Part shown: piece after piece, positions 5,902 through 13,032 of the stretch
Numbering within the stretch: the first letter of the stretch is position 1
How the letters are laid out: every line of letters begins with the position of its first letter
DNA from: an uncultured Clostridia bacterium
GTDB lineage: Bacteria; Bacillota; Clostridia; Oscillospirales; Ruminococcaceae
Assembly (NCBI GenBank): GCA_937892655.1
Contig: CALBJC010000157.1
Span: 1 to 17,485, forward strand
Direction: 5' to 3'
Length of the DNA: 17,485 nucleotides
The notes under the pieces: generated by a model
Seen by the model: only the letters and a program-made list of their open reading frames with translations
Databases searched by the model: none
What the model was told of the DNA's origin: nothing
Position numbers and translations under genes: made by a program

Positions 5902-7653
5902 TCAATCATTATAAAACCTGTTCATATTAAAATAAATTCCCTTTTTCTCTAAAAGCTCAGCGTGAGTACCCTGCTCGGCAATACCGTCTTCTGTCAAAAC
6001 TAAAATCTTTGTGGCGTTTCTGACAGTTGTTAAGCGGTGAGCGATAGTAAAGGTAGTTCTGCCCTTGGCAAGACGCTCGAGCGACTCCTGAACGAGCTTT
6101 TCAGACTCGTTGTCAAGCGCCGAGGTCGCCTCATCTAAAATGAGAATAGGCGGATTTTTTAAGAATAGACGTGCTATAGATATCCTCTGCTTCTGACCGC
6201 CCGAGAGCTTTACACCGCGCTCGCCGACGTAGGTATCATAACCGTCAGGGAGCGAGTTTATAAACTCATCAGCGCCGGCGAGGGCTGCTGCTTTTTTAAC
6301 CTCATCAAGCGTAGCGCCCGGCTTGCCGTAGCTTATGTTTTCAAAAACCGTTCCTGAGAAAAGGTAAACATCCTGCGCTACAACGCCAACAGCACGGCGA
6401 AGAGATGATAAAGTACAATCTCTTATATCGACCCCGTCGATTAAAATTTTGCCCTCACTCACCTCATAAAAACGAGGAATTAAAGAGCAGAGCGTTGTTT
6501 TACCGCCGCCTGAAGGGCCTACAAGGGCGATATTTTCACCCTTTTTAACCTTTAAAGAAATGTTTTTTAACACCTCGCCTGTGCGGTCAGAGTATGAAAA
6601 TGATACATTGAAAAACTCGATATCGCCCGAAACGTCTGAAAGCTCAATTGCATTTTCACAATCTTCAATTTCAGGGGGCGTATCAATAATTTCATAAAAG
6701 CGCTCGATACCCGTAATACCCTTCTGAAACTGCTCTGTAAACTCAACGATACGGCGGATCGACGTGATGAGAGTTTGAATGTATAAAAGATACGCAATAA
6801 GGTCGGCAGGGGTGATTTTACCCTTTAGCATAAACGCCGAGCCGATAACTATAGTAGCGATATACATAACGCCGTCAGAAAACCTCGTTCCCGAATGGAA
6901 CTTTGCCATATAGTGATATGATACTCGCTTTATATCCTTAAAATTGTTGTTGCCACGCTCGAATTTTTCCTGCTCGATAGCCTCGTTTGCAAATGATTTT
7001 ACAACCCTGACGCCGAGTAAGCTATCCTCAACGGAAGAGTTGAGCTCTGCTATTTTTACTCTGCTTTGCGCAAACGCCCTTTTCATTCCACCCCTGAAAA
7101 GCGCAAAGGATACAAGCATCAGAGGCAAAAGCAAAAAGATGATGAGCGTCAGCCAGATATTTATACCGCCAAGGATAATAAATGCACCTGAAATCTTTAT
7201 AAACGCTATGAAAAATTCTTCAGGGCAGTGGTGAGAAAACTCGGTTACATCAAAAAGGTCGGTAGTGATGCGTGACATTATCGAGCCTACCTTAGCCTCG
7301 TCATAGTATGAATGAGAGAGCTTCTGCAGGTGTGCAAAAAGGTCTCTTCGCATATCAGTTTCAAGTCTGACACCTGTAACGTGACCGATATATGTCATAA
7401 AATAGTTTGCAAAGGTATCAATAAGGCGCAAAACAAGATACAGCCCGCCGAGCTTTAAAACGGTTGACATCAGAAGCGTCTGGGTATCGCTCATAGCAGT
7501 ATCTGTAATATGGCGCACTATCATCGGGAATACAAGCTCGCATACGGTTGACAAAAGCGCACATAAAAGGTCAACTAAGATAATCGCAACATAAGGGCGG
7601 TAGTATGGTAAAAATCTTATTAAAACATTCTTCTTTGGTTTTAAGTTTTTCAA
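5902..7653 (-). CDS. ABC transporter, fused permease and ATPase (type I exporter)
   Basis: A half-transporter expected to act as a homodimer in the inner membrane, coupling ATP hydrolysis to export of an unknown substrate. The permease half (residues about 18-325) has six membrane segments and the coupling segment ELNSSVEDSLLGVRVVKSF. The ATPase half carries Walker A GPSGGGKTT (379-387), Q-loop VAQD (425-428), signature LSGGQ (483-487), Walker B ILILDE (503-508) and the switch His in AHRLTT (539), all intact. The start at 7653 is TTG, chosen because AGAAGGG (complement of 7660-7666) lies 6 nt upstream. A TTG at 7680 gives nine extra residues but has no ribosome binding site and would overlap the upstream gene. 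The membrane-protein gene before it ends 13 bp upstream, so the two are probably co-transcribed. Closest in layout to MsbA/MdlB/YheI-type exporters; substrate unknown. Confidence 0.92.
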   Translation of the reverse strand: MKNLKPKKNVLIRFLPYYRPYVAIILVDLLCALLSTVCELVFPMIVRHITDTAMSDTQTLLMSTVLKLGGLYLVLRLIDTFANYFMTYIGHVTGVRLETDMRRDLFAHLQKLSHSYYDEAKVGSIMSRITTDLFDVTEFSHHCPEEFFIAFIKISGAFIILGGINIWLTLIIFLLLPLMLVSFALFRGGMKRAFAQSRVKIAELNSSVEDSLLGVRVVKSFANEAIEQEKFERGNNNFKDIKRVSYHYMAKFHSGTRFSDGVMYIATIVIGSAFMLKGKITPADLIAYLLYIQTLITSIRRIVEFTEQFQKGITGIERFYEIIDTPPEIEDCENAIELSDVSGDIEFFNVSFSYSDRTGEVLKNISLKVKKGENIALVGPSGGGKTTLCSLIPRFYEVSEGKILIDGVDIRDCTLSSLRRAVGVVAQDVYLFSGTVFENISYGKPGATLDEVKKAAALAGADEFINSLPDGYDTYVGERGVKLSGGQKQRISIARLFLKNPPILILDEATSALDNESEKLVQESLERLAKGRTTFTIAHRLTTVRNATKILVLTEDGIAEQGTHAELLEKKGIYFNMNRFYND

Positions 7654-7666
7654 GTTTTTCCCTTCT

Positions 7667-8818
7667 TTAGTTAATTTCAATGTAGTCTACAAAATTGTTG
7701 AAAACTTCCCCGTCAAAAATTGAGCCTTCGGGATAAAAATACTCGGTATCATTTGGCACATAGCAAAATGAAAAATTATAGTCATCGTAATACCCGTCGG
7801 AAATCTTATCATCAGGAGCATATCTGCCCCTGGTCTGAACATATAAGGCTTCAGCGCTGTCATACAGATAAAGCGCTACACGGTCTACATTTTCAAGCGC
7901 ATATATTTCTGTGAGCTTATCATACGCCTTCGCTGTCTGCATCTGCAGATCATCTGACGCTTTTTCATAAAGAATGATCTCTATATCCTCTTGCTTTAAT
8001 ATCTCGTCAAAAAGCTCAGCTGCGTTATCTTCTGTTACCTTCTGCCCGAAAGAGTTCTGCATAACCTTAGTGAGCAGATTATCTTCAATATTGCCGTTGT
8101 GAATATCACGGATCACGGCAAACTCAAAGCCCAGATGCCCGCCTAAAAGGTAGCCTATTTCTTCTATCTGATAATCGTCAGAGAAATTGCCCCCACGGTC
8201 TGAGGCCGTGATATACTCGCCGTTTTGCTCAAACACTGCTACAAACGGGATATTATATGTATGACTGCCCATAAAATATTCCTGAGTTGAATAATCCTGC
8301 GCTGTATAATAAACGCAGTTTTGCGCTGTAAGCTCAAAGCCGTATTTTTCATTCAAAAAGGCTGATAATTCTTCTATTTTTTCTTCCTTAGTTTTGTTAT
8401 ATCGGCTTTCTTCTACAGATACCTTTACAGTATCGGTTATCGCCTCTGCAGCGCACATCAGAACTGAAATTATAATAACTGCCAAAACTGTGGGCTTTAT
8501 TCTGCTGTTACCCGAAAACACCTTGCCCTCGGGCTTTGCCTTTACTTTTACAATAGCCCCCGTTATCAAGACAATAAGATACAAAATGGCGGCTATGATT
8601 GCAAAAAAGGATAATATGAGCACATCCCAGTCAAGACGCTCGCACCACCAGCCCCATAAAAACAGAATGCCCGCTGACAGAATGCTCACGCCACTAAGCG
8701 CAAAAGCTGCGCCATAAAGAGAACTCTCTTTTTTCTTAATAGCCTTTACAAGAAAAAATACATTACCAAAAAGCAGTATCAAAAACCATACAGCACAAAC
8801 TATAACAAAAAGCTTCAT
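7667..8818 (-). CDS. Four-TM membrane protein of unknown function
   Basis: Not recognised. The 383-residue product has four predicted membrane segments (about 2-25, 35-58, 63-91, 108-128) and a roughly 250-residue acidic C-terminal domain. Lysine clusters at 25-30 and 91-99 suggest, by the positive-inside rule, that the N-terminus and the large C-terminal domain lie outside the cell. The C-terminal domain begins with a charged helix (ESRYNKTKEEKIEELSAFLNEKYG), is rich in Tyr, Asp and Glu, and has no cysteine pairs or catalytic motif I can name. GGGGGGA (complement of 8823-8828) precedes the ATG at 8818. It lies between the oxidoreductase gene (23-bp gap) and the ABC exporter (13-bp gap), so it may be an accessory or sensor for the exporter, but that rests on context alone. 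Confidence 0.75.
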   Translation of the reverse strand: MKLFVIVCAVWFLILLFGNVFFLVKAIKKKESSLYGAAFALSGVSILSAGILFLWGWWCERLDWDVLILSFFAIIAAILYLIVLITGAIVKVKAKPEGKVFSGNSRIKPTVLAVIIISVLMCAAEAITDTVKVSVEESRYNKTKEEKIEELSAFLNEKYGFELTAQNCVYYTAQDYSTQEYFMGSHTYNIPFVAVFEQNGEYITASDRGGNFSDDYQIEEIGYLLGGHLGFEFAVIRDIHNGNIEDNLLTKVMQNSFGQKVTEDNAAELFDEILKQEDIEIILYEKASDDLQMQTAKAYDKLTEIYALENVDRVALYLYDSAEALYVQTRGRYAPDDKISDGYYDDYNFSFCYVPNDTEYFYPEGSIFDGEVFNNFVDYIEIN

Positions 8819-8841
8819 TATTTCCCCCCAGAATTTACCTC

Positions 8842-9795
8842 TTAATTTTCAAGACAGTAGTCCATAATTTTCATAACATCGAGTGTTTCACAAAGCGGTA
8901 CTAAATCGCTTTCTTTTTTGCCCTCACGCAGCATCTTCTGCGCCTGCAGTATTTCGTATTCGTAGCCGTTGCAGAGGTTTTCAATGTCAATTTCTTCAAT
9001 GAGGTCGCCCCCGTCTGAAACAAGGCGGGCTTTGCCGGTACAGAAAAACCAGTCGCCCATTTCAATTCTGCCCTTTGTACCGATAACGGTAGCGTTATTG
9101 TGGCAAGGTATATCAAAGCCGCAGGTCAATGAGGCAAAGCCGTTTTCATATTCGAGCATAATGCCTGCGTCAAAGTCAACGCCTGTAGCACCGATTCTCT
9201 TTCTGCAGTGAATAGCCTTTGGCTTGTAGCCTAAAAACTCGCAGGCAAAGGTTATAGTATAAACGCCTAAATCTAAAATAGCGCCGCCGCCAAGCTCCTT
9301 TGCAAAAAGGCGGTCGTTACAATCGAGCTTTACAGTGTTGCAAAAATCAGCCTTTACCATTACTACATCACCGATAGCACCGCTTTTTGCCCATTCTTTA
9401 GCCTTCAAAAAGGTAGGACGGCATTTTGTCCACATAGCTTCCATCAAAAAGAGGTTCTTTGAGCGCGCCAACGCAATAAGCTCTTCAAACTCTCTGGCAT
9501 TCATAGTAACCGCCTTTTCGAGCAGAACATTCTTGCCATGCTCAAGGCAAAGCTTACAGTTTTCAAAATGCGCTGACATCGGCGTTGCGATATAGATAAT
9601 ATCGATATTTTCATCACACACCATTTGTTCATAACTGCCATACGAAACCTTTGCACCATACTGCCCGCCAAAAGCCGCTGCCTTTTCATCAGTACGGGAT
9701 GCTACTGCATAAAGGCAAGCGTCGTCAACATAGTTTACCGCCTGCGCAAAGGTATGCGCAATACGTCCTGTACCCATAATACCCCAGTTTGTCAT
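8842..9795 (-). CDS. Gfo/Idh/MocA-family NAD(P)-dependent oxidoreductase
   Basis: A cytosolic dehydrogenase of the Gfo/Idh/MocA family, which usually oxidises or reduces sugars, inositols or related compounds. The 317-residue product has the N-terminal Rossmann motif WGIMGTGRIA (4-13), the DIIYIATPMSAH strand and loop (65-76), EKAVTMN (93-99, in the place of the family's EKP motif, with Ala for Pro), and the C-terminal domain signature GGGAILDLGVYTI (169-181). EAMWTK (119-124) resembles the EAxWTR segment of dihydrodiol dehydrogenase-like members, so that subgroup is plausible. AGGTAA precedes the ATG at 9795. It is 38 bp after the DUF559 gene and 23 bp before the membrane-protein gene, so probably in the same transcript. 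The substrate cannot be told. Confidence 0.9.
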   Translation of the reverse strand: MTNWGIMGTGRIAHTFAQAVNYVDDACLYAVASRTDEKAAAFGGQYGAKVSYGSYEQMVCDENIDIIYIATPMSAHFENCKLCLEHGKNVLLEKAVTMNAREFEELIALARSKNLFLMEAMWTKCRPTFLKAKEWAKSGAIGDVVMVKADFCNTVKLDCNDRLFAKELGGGAILDLGVYTITFACEFLGYKPKAIHCRKRIGATGVDFDAGIMLEYENGFASLTCGFDIPCHNNATVIGTKGRIEMGDWFFCTGKARLVSDGGDLIEEIDIENLCNGYEYEILQAQKMLREGKKESDLVPLCETLDVMKIMDYCLEN

Positions 9796-9833
9796 AATAT
9801 TACCTACTTTCTTAATAATCTCCTACTGAAAAT

Positions 9834-10193
9834 TTATTCAATAATGCTTTTAATAACATTATCAATATACTCACAAACGCCGATAAAGTCATCGGTAATT
9901 TTACTGTTTGAAATTCTGATTACAGTCAGATTATAACCTTTTAAAATTTCCGTTCTTATCTGGTCGTTTTTACACGCTTCATCCGATTTATGCCACTGAC
10001 CGTCAAGCTCAATTACAAGTTTTGCTTTATGGCAGTAAAAATCTGCAATAAAGTTATCAATCGCCTTTTGCCGCTGAAATCTGAGCTTATGCTTTGAAAG
10101 AAAATCATACCACAAACGCTTTTCATAAGGAGTCATATTTTTACGCAGAGCTTTTGCAAGAACAATATTGTTCTTATTGTATTCAAGCGACAT
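9834..10193 (-). CDS. DUF559-family endonuclease-like protein
   Basis: A small protein of the DUF559 family, which shares the fold of very-short-patch-repair (Vsr) and restriction-type nucleases. The 119-residue product has the conserved N-terminal segment RKNMTPYEKRLWYDFL (17-32), then KLRFQRQKAIDNFIADFYC (Asp51) and LVIELDGQWH (Glu62, Asp64, His68), the probable metal-binding and catalytic residues, and a terminal strand GYNLTVIRISN. The start at 10193 is chosen because AAGGGG lies 7 nt upstream; a longer frame from 10241 adds 16 residues without a ribosome binding site. Known members are often found singly in genomes and their biological role is largely undetermined. It is first in the run of minus-strand genes down to 5902. 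Nuclease activity is inferred from the fold. Confidence 0.88.
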   Translation of the reverse strand: MSLEYNKNNIVLAKALRKNMTPYEKRLWYDFLSKHKLRFQRQKAIDNFIADFYCHKAKLVIELDGQWHKSDEACKNDQIRTEILKGYNLTVIRISNSKITDDFIGVCEYIDNVIKSIIE

Positions 10194-10258
10194 AGCCACA
10201 CCCCTTTGCGATTTTTTGGGTTGAATGTTATGATGTTGCAAATTATGTTATTAAGCAA

Positions 10259-10300
10259 AAGTCAGGTGTTTTTTCTCCCATCTCGGAGGGAGCCAAATCA
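10259..10300. repeat. Partial double-hairpin repeat
   Basis: GTCAGGTGTTTTTTCTCCC followed by TCTCGGAGGGAGCC resembles the right half of the repeat at 10500-10572, with the first hairpin missing. Probably a decayed copy. Confidence 0.55.
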
Positions 10301-10385
10301 TCACACAGCATCTGCTTTAAATCATTACAACGCTCATTTATATAACTTTGCAATCTTAATTTTCTAATCAAAGGTTTGACACCCC

Positions 10386-10474
10386 CTTTGCCTTCCTCGG
10401 GGAGGAAGGTGGCGCCACAGGCGACGGAAGGAGAAATGCCGTAGTAATAGCGGTATCTCTGTTACAATATCCGC
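10386..10474 (-). repeat. Double-hairpin dispersed repeat, copy 2 (inverted)
   Basis: Inverted relative to 3324-3415 and sharing its 24-bp entry segment (10451-10474, one mismatch). On the minus strand the order is entry segment, CTCCTTCCGTC, a first hairpin CGCC-tgt-GGCG, then CCACCT, then CCTTCCTC-ccc-GAGGAAGG. The 8-bp second stem differs from that of copy 3 by a C-G to T-A exchange, so pairing is kept. Confidence 0.82.
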
Positions 10475-10499
10475 AGTTTACAAGAAGTTTATAAGTTCA

Positions 10500-10572
10500 T
10501 ATCTCTACTACGTCCGTCAGGCTCCTTCCGTCACCCTTCGGGTGCCACCTCCCTCTCGGAGGGAGGCAAACA
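10500..10572 (+). repeat. Double-hairpin dispersed repeat, copy 3
   Basis: GTCAGGCTCCTTCCGTC, then hairpin CACCC-ttc-GGGTG (10532-10544), CCACC, and hairpin CCTCCCTC-tcg-GAGGGAGG, ending in CAAACAG. It is in opposite orientation to copy 2, 26 bp away, so the pair forms a large inverted repeat. Confidence 0.85.
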
Positions 10573-10602
10573 GATACCCCACTTTTACATCGTATACAAA
10601 CA

Positions 10603-10631
10603 CAGCGGAAAACTCTGAAGGTTCTCCGCTG
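10603..10631 (-). terminator. Possible terminator of the proS transcript
   Basis: Stem CAGCGGA/TCCGCTG (10603-10609 with 10625-10631), extended by three pairs beyond one mismatch. On the minus strand it is followed by TGTTTGTAT, a poor T run. No better candidate lies between here and the proS stop at 10839, so proS may have a 3' untranslated region of about 200 nt. Confidence 0.4.
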
Positions 10632-10679
10632 GATTTTAGTTAATTTAGTTTTTATCCGCAAAGTGCAGAAATTATATAT

Positions 10680-10838
10680 TGTTGCAAGCGACAGATTGCC
10701 ACCTGCAAATATGCAGGATTTAGCACATCAAGAGAAATGCGTCGAAGACTAGGAAGCGTAGGCAAAGGCGTACTGGTGTACGTCGAGCCTGCGCTGACGA
10801 CGTATGCGACCATTTATCGCAGATGTGCGGGCATTGAT
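10680..10838 (-). other. Structured segment downstream of proS, function unknown
   Basis: This 160-bp stretch is richer in GC than the AT-rich sequence beside it. It contains a 6-bp hairpin CCTGCA-aata-TGCAGG (10702-10717) and several partly self-complementary segments (GCGTAC, GTACGTCGAGC, GACGACGTATGCG). It lacks a convincing reading frame; a plus-strand frame at 10737-10937 runs into proS antisense and has no ribosome binding site. It lies in the presumed proS 3' untranslated region. Either a dispersed repeat seen here once or a structured RNA. Confidence 0.35.
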
Positions 10839-12287
10839 TTAATAGGCGTTACCCCAGTATACCATGCATGTTGCTGGTTTTCCGCAGCAAACGCACTTAT
10901 CGGAGAGGTTTTCCTGCTCGAATGGGATGCAGCGTGAGCCGACACCGGTCTCTTCCTTGACCTTATCTTCACAAGCCTCGTCACCGCACCACATAGCCTT
11001 GATAAAGCCATCGCCGTTTGCTTCTAAAACTGACTTTATTTCGTCAATTGAAGTACAAGCGTAGGTCTTGCTTTCGCGGTTTTCGAGTGCCTTTTTGAGC
11101 ATTCCGTCGTGAACCTCAGTGAGCTTTTTCTGTACCATTTGCTCGAGGTCAGAAAGGGCAATAACTGTCTTTTCGCCGTTGTGACGGGTAGCGATTACGC
11201 AGTTGCCTGCCTCGATATCCTTAGGACCGATTTCAACTCTTACAGGAACGCCCTTCATTTCATATTCAGAGAACTTCCAGCCAGGTGAATTATCGCTGTC
11301 ATCGAGCTTTACTCTGATACCAAGAGCCTTGATCTTTTCATAAAGCTCTGTTGCCTTGTCTAAAACGCCCTCCTTATGCTGAGCGATAGGTACGATAACT
11401 ACCTGGATTGGCGCTACAGCAGGTGGCAGAACAAGACCGTTGTTATCGCCGTGTGTCATAATGATAGCGCCGATAAGACGGGTTGTAACGCCCCATGATG
11501 TCTGATGTGGGTTTACCTTTTTATTTTCCTTATCCGTATATTCAATTTCAAACGCCTTTGCAAAGCCGTCACCGAAATAGTGAGATGTACCAGCCTGCAA
11601 AGCCTTACCGTCATGCATCAGAGCCTCGATAGCGTAGGTAGAAACAGCGCCTGCAAACTTATCAGACTCGGTCTTCTTACCCTTTACAACAGGGATAGCA
11701 AGAGCGTCACGGCAGAAATCTGCATAGACGTTGAGCATTCTCTCTGTTTCTTCAATAGCCTCCTGAGCAGTAGCGTGGATAGTATGACCCTCCTGCCACA
11801 AAAACTCTCTTGAACGCAGGAATGGTCTTGTAGTCTTTTCCCATCTTACAACTGATACCCACTGGTTGTAGAGCTTTGGCAGATCTCTGTAGGAGTGGAT
11901 AATATTAGCGTAATGCTCGCAGAAAAGTGTTTCAGAGGTCGGGCGAACGCAAAGGCGTTCTTCGAGCTTTTCCGAACCGCCGTGAGTAACCCACGCAACC
12001 TCAGGCGCAAAGCCTTCAACGTGGTCCTTTTCCTTATTGAGAAGGCTCTCAGGGATAAACATAGGCATACAAACATTTTCGTGGCCAGTTGCCTTGAACA
12101 TAGAGTCTAAAATTTTCTGGATATTTTCCCAGATAGCGTAGCCGTAAGGTCTTATTACCATACAGCCCTTAACGCTTGTATACTCAACGAGCTCTGCTTT
12201 CTTGCAGATGTCGGTATACCATTTTGCAAAATCTTCATCCATTGATGTGATAGCTTCAACAAGCTTTTTATCCTTAGCCATTTTCAT
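10839..12287 (-). CDS. proS: Prolyl-tRNA synthetase, type 3 (archaeal-like)
   Basis: Charges tRNA-Pro with proline in the cytosol. The 482-residue length and lack of an editing insertion between motifs 2 and 3 mark the short, archaeal/eukaryal-like form found in many Firmicutes. Class II motif 1 lies around GCMVIRPYGYAIWENIQKIL (41-60), motif 2 is RWEKTTRPFLRSREFLWQEGH (148-168), and motif 3 is around SWGVTTRLIGAIIMTHGDNN (264-283). An anticodon-binding domain follows (about 297-400), then the C-terminal zinc-type domain with Cys434, Cys439, Cys466 and Cys469 as likely ligands and a terminal Tyr (WGNAY), as in this subtype. AAGGA is 5 nt before the ATG at 12287. It overlaps the preceding small membrane-protein gene by 14 bp, so translation is probably coupled. 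No T-box leader precedes it. Confidence 0.96.
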   Translation of the reverse strand: MKMAKDKKLVEAITSMDEDFAKWYTDICKKAELVEYTSVKGCMVIRPYGYAIWENIQKILDSMFKATGHENVCMPMFIPESLLNKEKDHVEGFAPEVAWVTHGGSEKLEERLCVRPTSETLFCEHYANIIHSYRDLPKLYNQWVSVVRWEKTTRPFLRSREFLWQEGHTIHATAQEAIEETERMLNVYADFCRDALAIPVVKGKKTESDKFAGAVSTYAIEALMHDGKALQAGTSHYFGDGFAKAFEIEYTDKENKKVNPHQTSWGVTTRLIGAIIMTHGDNNGLVLPPAVAPIQVVIVPIAQHKEGVLDKATELYEKIKALGIRVKLDDSDNSPGWKFSEYEMKGVPVRVEIGPKDIEAGNCVIATRHNGEKTVIALSDLEQMVQKKLTEVHDGMLKKALENRESKTYACTSIDEIKSVLEANGDGFIKAMWCGDEACEDKVKEETGVGSRCIPFEQENLSDKCVCCGKPATCMVYWGNAY

Positions 12288-12603
12288 TTCCGTCCTTTTT
12301 TATATCATTGTCGCTGTCAGAGGACTTTGAAAGCCCCTTGATAGCGTAAATATCCTCATTATAGATCTTATGGTTTAAATCCTCACCCGTCGAGGATGCC
12401 CCGAATGGCGACTGCAAACCGTCTGCGTTCTCCACCCTTTCGGGAGAAGGAGTTTTGTTTTTTAAAATAAGCTTATCTATAAATCCCGCCATTTTAGGAG
12501 TTAAAAGGGCAATTAAGAAAATGAGCATCATAATGCCAAGCATAGCACCGCCGAATTTTATAAAAACGACAGCGTCCTCTTTGGCAAACACCGCAATATT
12601 CAA
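12274..12603 (-). CDS. Small single-pass membrane protein, OadG-like at best
   Basis: Not firmly recognised. The 109-residue product has one membrane segment (about residues 18-35, GGAMLGIMMLIFLIALLT) with a short outer N-terminus and a charged, probably cytoplasmic tail ending DIKKDGNENG. The layout weakly recalls OadG, the gamma subunit of sodium-pumping decarboxylases, but no oadA or oadB is nearby. The start is taken as TTG at 12603: GGGGGTGA lies just upstream, and the promoter at 12642-12670 places transcription start near 12635. That rules out an ATG-started frame at 12651, which would begin upstream of the transcript. Residues 50-74 (codons at 12382-12453) are Pro/Ser/Gly-rich and unlike the rest, with an internal hairpin, and may be an in-frame repeat insertion. 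The gene overlaps proS by 14 bp. Confidence 0.6.
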   Translation of the reverse strand: MNIAVFAKEDAVVFIKFGGAMLGIMMLIFLIALLTPKMAGFIDKLILKNKTPSPERVENADGLQSPFGASSTGEDLNHKIYNEDIYAIKGLSKSSDSDNDIKKDGNENG

Positions 12604-12641
12604 GCCCCTCACCCCCAGTGTGAAATTTACGCATATATTAT

Positions 12642-12670
12642 AGTATAGCATAAATCAAGGGCGTTTGCAA
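12642..12670 (-). promoter_or_regulatory. Sigma-A-type promoter of the small membrane gene and proS
   Basis: On the minus strand, TTGCAA (complement of 12665-12670), a 17-bp spacer and TATACT (complement of 12642-12647). Transcription start is expected near 12635, about 32 nt before the TTG start codon. Confidence 0.7.
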
Positions 12671-12780
12671 GAGATATTTTGGGTAAGCATAGCTTAAATG
12701 AAAGGAGAGGAGTGAAAAGAAACGGTGTCTGCTGACGCAGACGATTTTATATTGGTTTTGTTTTGTTGGCAAAAGAGCAC
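12671..12780. other. Gene-free stretch upstream of the proS promoter
   Basis: Contains a perfect 6-bp hairpin GTCTGC-tgac-GCAGAC (12727-12742) followed on the plus strand by a T/G-rich run (GATTTTATATTGGTTTTG). No plus-strand gene precedes it, so a terminator role is doubtful. No gene is seen. Confidence 0.35.
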
Positions 12781-12781
12781 A

Positions 12782-12912
12782 AATGGCATTACAAAGCGAC
12801 CTCCCCCCCCTCTCAGTCACTGCGTGACAGCTCTCCCAGAGGGCGAGCCATTCATTGTGTCACCCGTAGTGCGTGTGATATCTACCCTGTAGGGGCGATT
12901 CACGAATCGCCC
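12782..12912 (-). repeat. Hairpin-rich dispersed repeat, copy gamma, plus GGGCGATT palindrome
   Basis: AATGGCATTACAAAGCGAC (12782-12800) is followed by eight C residues. Then, on the minus strand, comes AATGAATGGCTCGCCC, GGGAGAGCT, hairpin GTCAC-gca-GTGAC (12816-12828) and TGAGAGGGG, matching 60-91 and 5343-5389. The palindrome GGGCGATTCACGAATCGCCC follows at 12893-12912. No gene is seen between here and the terminator at 12996; that stretch has GTGCGTTG/GTGCGTG-type short reiterations. Confidence 0.82.
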
Positions 12913-12995
12913 GCCTCTGTAGTGCGTTGATGCGTGTGACAGGGTGTGGTTGACCGTGCGATGAGTGGTGCGTGGGCGGACAACGCTTTGATATA

Positions 12996-13025
12996 AAAAA
13001 CCGAAGGAATAAACCTTCGGTTTTT
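12996..13025 (-). terminator. Terminator of the CHASE2-HD-GYP/FecR unit
   Basis: Stem AAAAACCGAAGG/CCTTCGGTTTTT (12996-13007 with 13014-13025) with a 6-nt loop. It is symmetric, so it could stop transcription from either side. It lies 7 bp beyond the last stop codon of the broken FecR copy. Confidence 0.85.
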
Positions 13026-13032
13026 ATCTGTT

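Noticed and set aside
9625..9936. Plus-strand open frame of 103 codons
   Set aside because: Antisense to the oxidoreductase gene end and the DUF559 gene, with no ribosome binding site.
10737..10937. Plus-strand open frame of 66 codons overlapping the proS end
   Set aside because: No ribosome binding site; its second half is antisense to conserved zinc-domain codons of proS.
12288..12670. T-box leader for proS
   Set aside because: The upstream DNA is coding for the small membrane protein, the leader is only about 30 nt, and no specifier or antiterminator structure is seen.
12727..12742. Hairpin GTCTGC/GCAGAC followed by T/G-rich DNA as a plus-strand terminator
   Set aside because: No plus-strand gene or promoter precedes it and the T run is interrupted.
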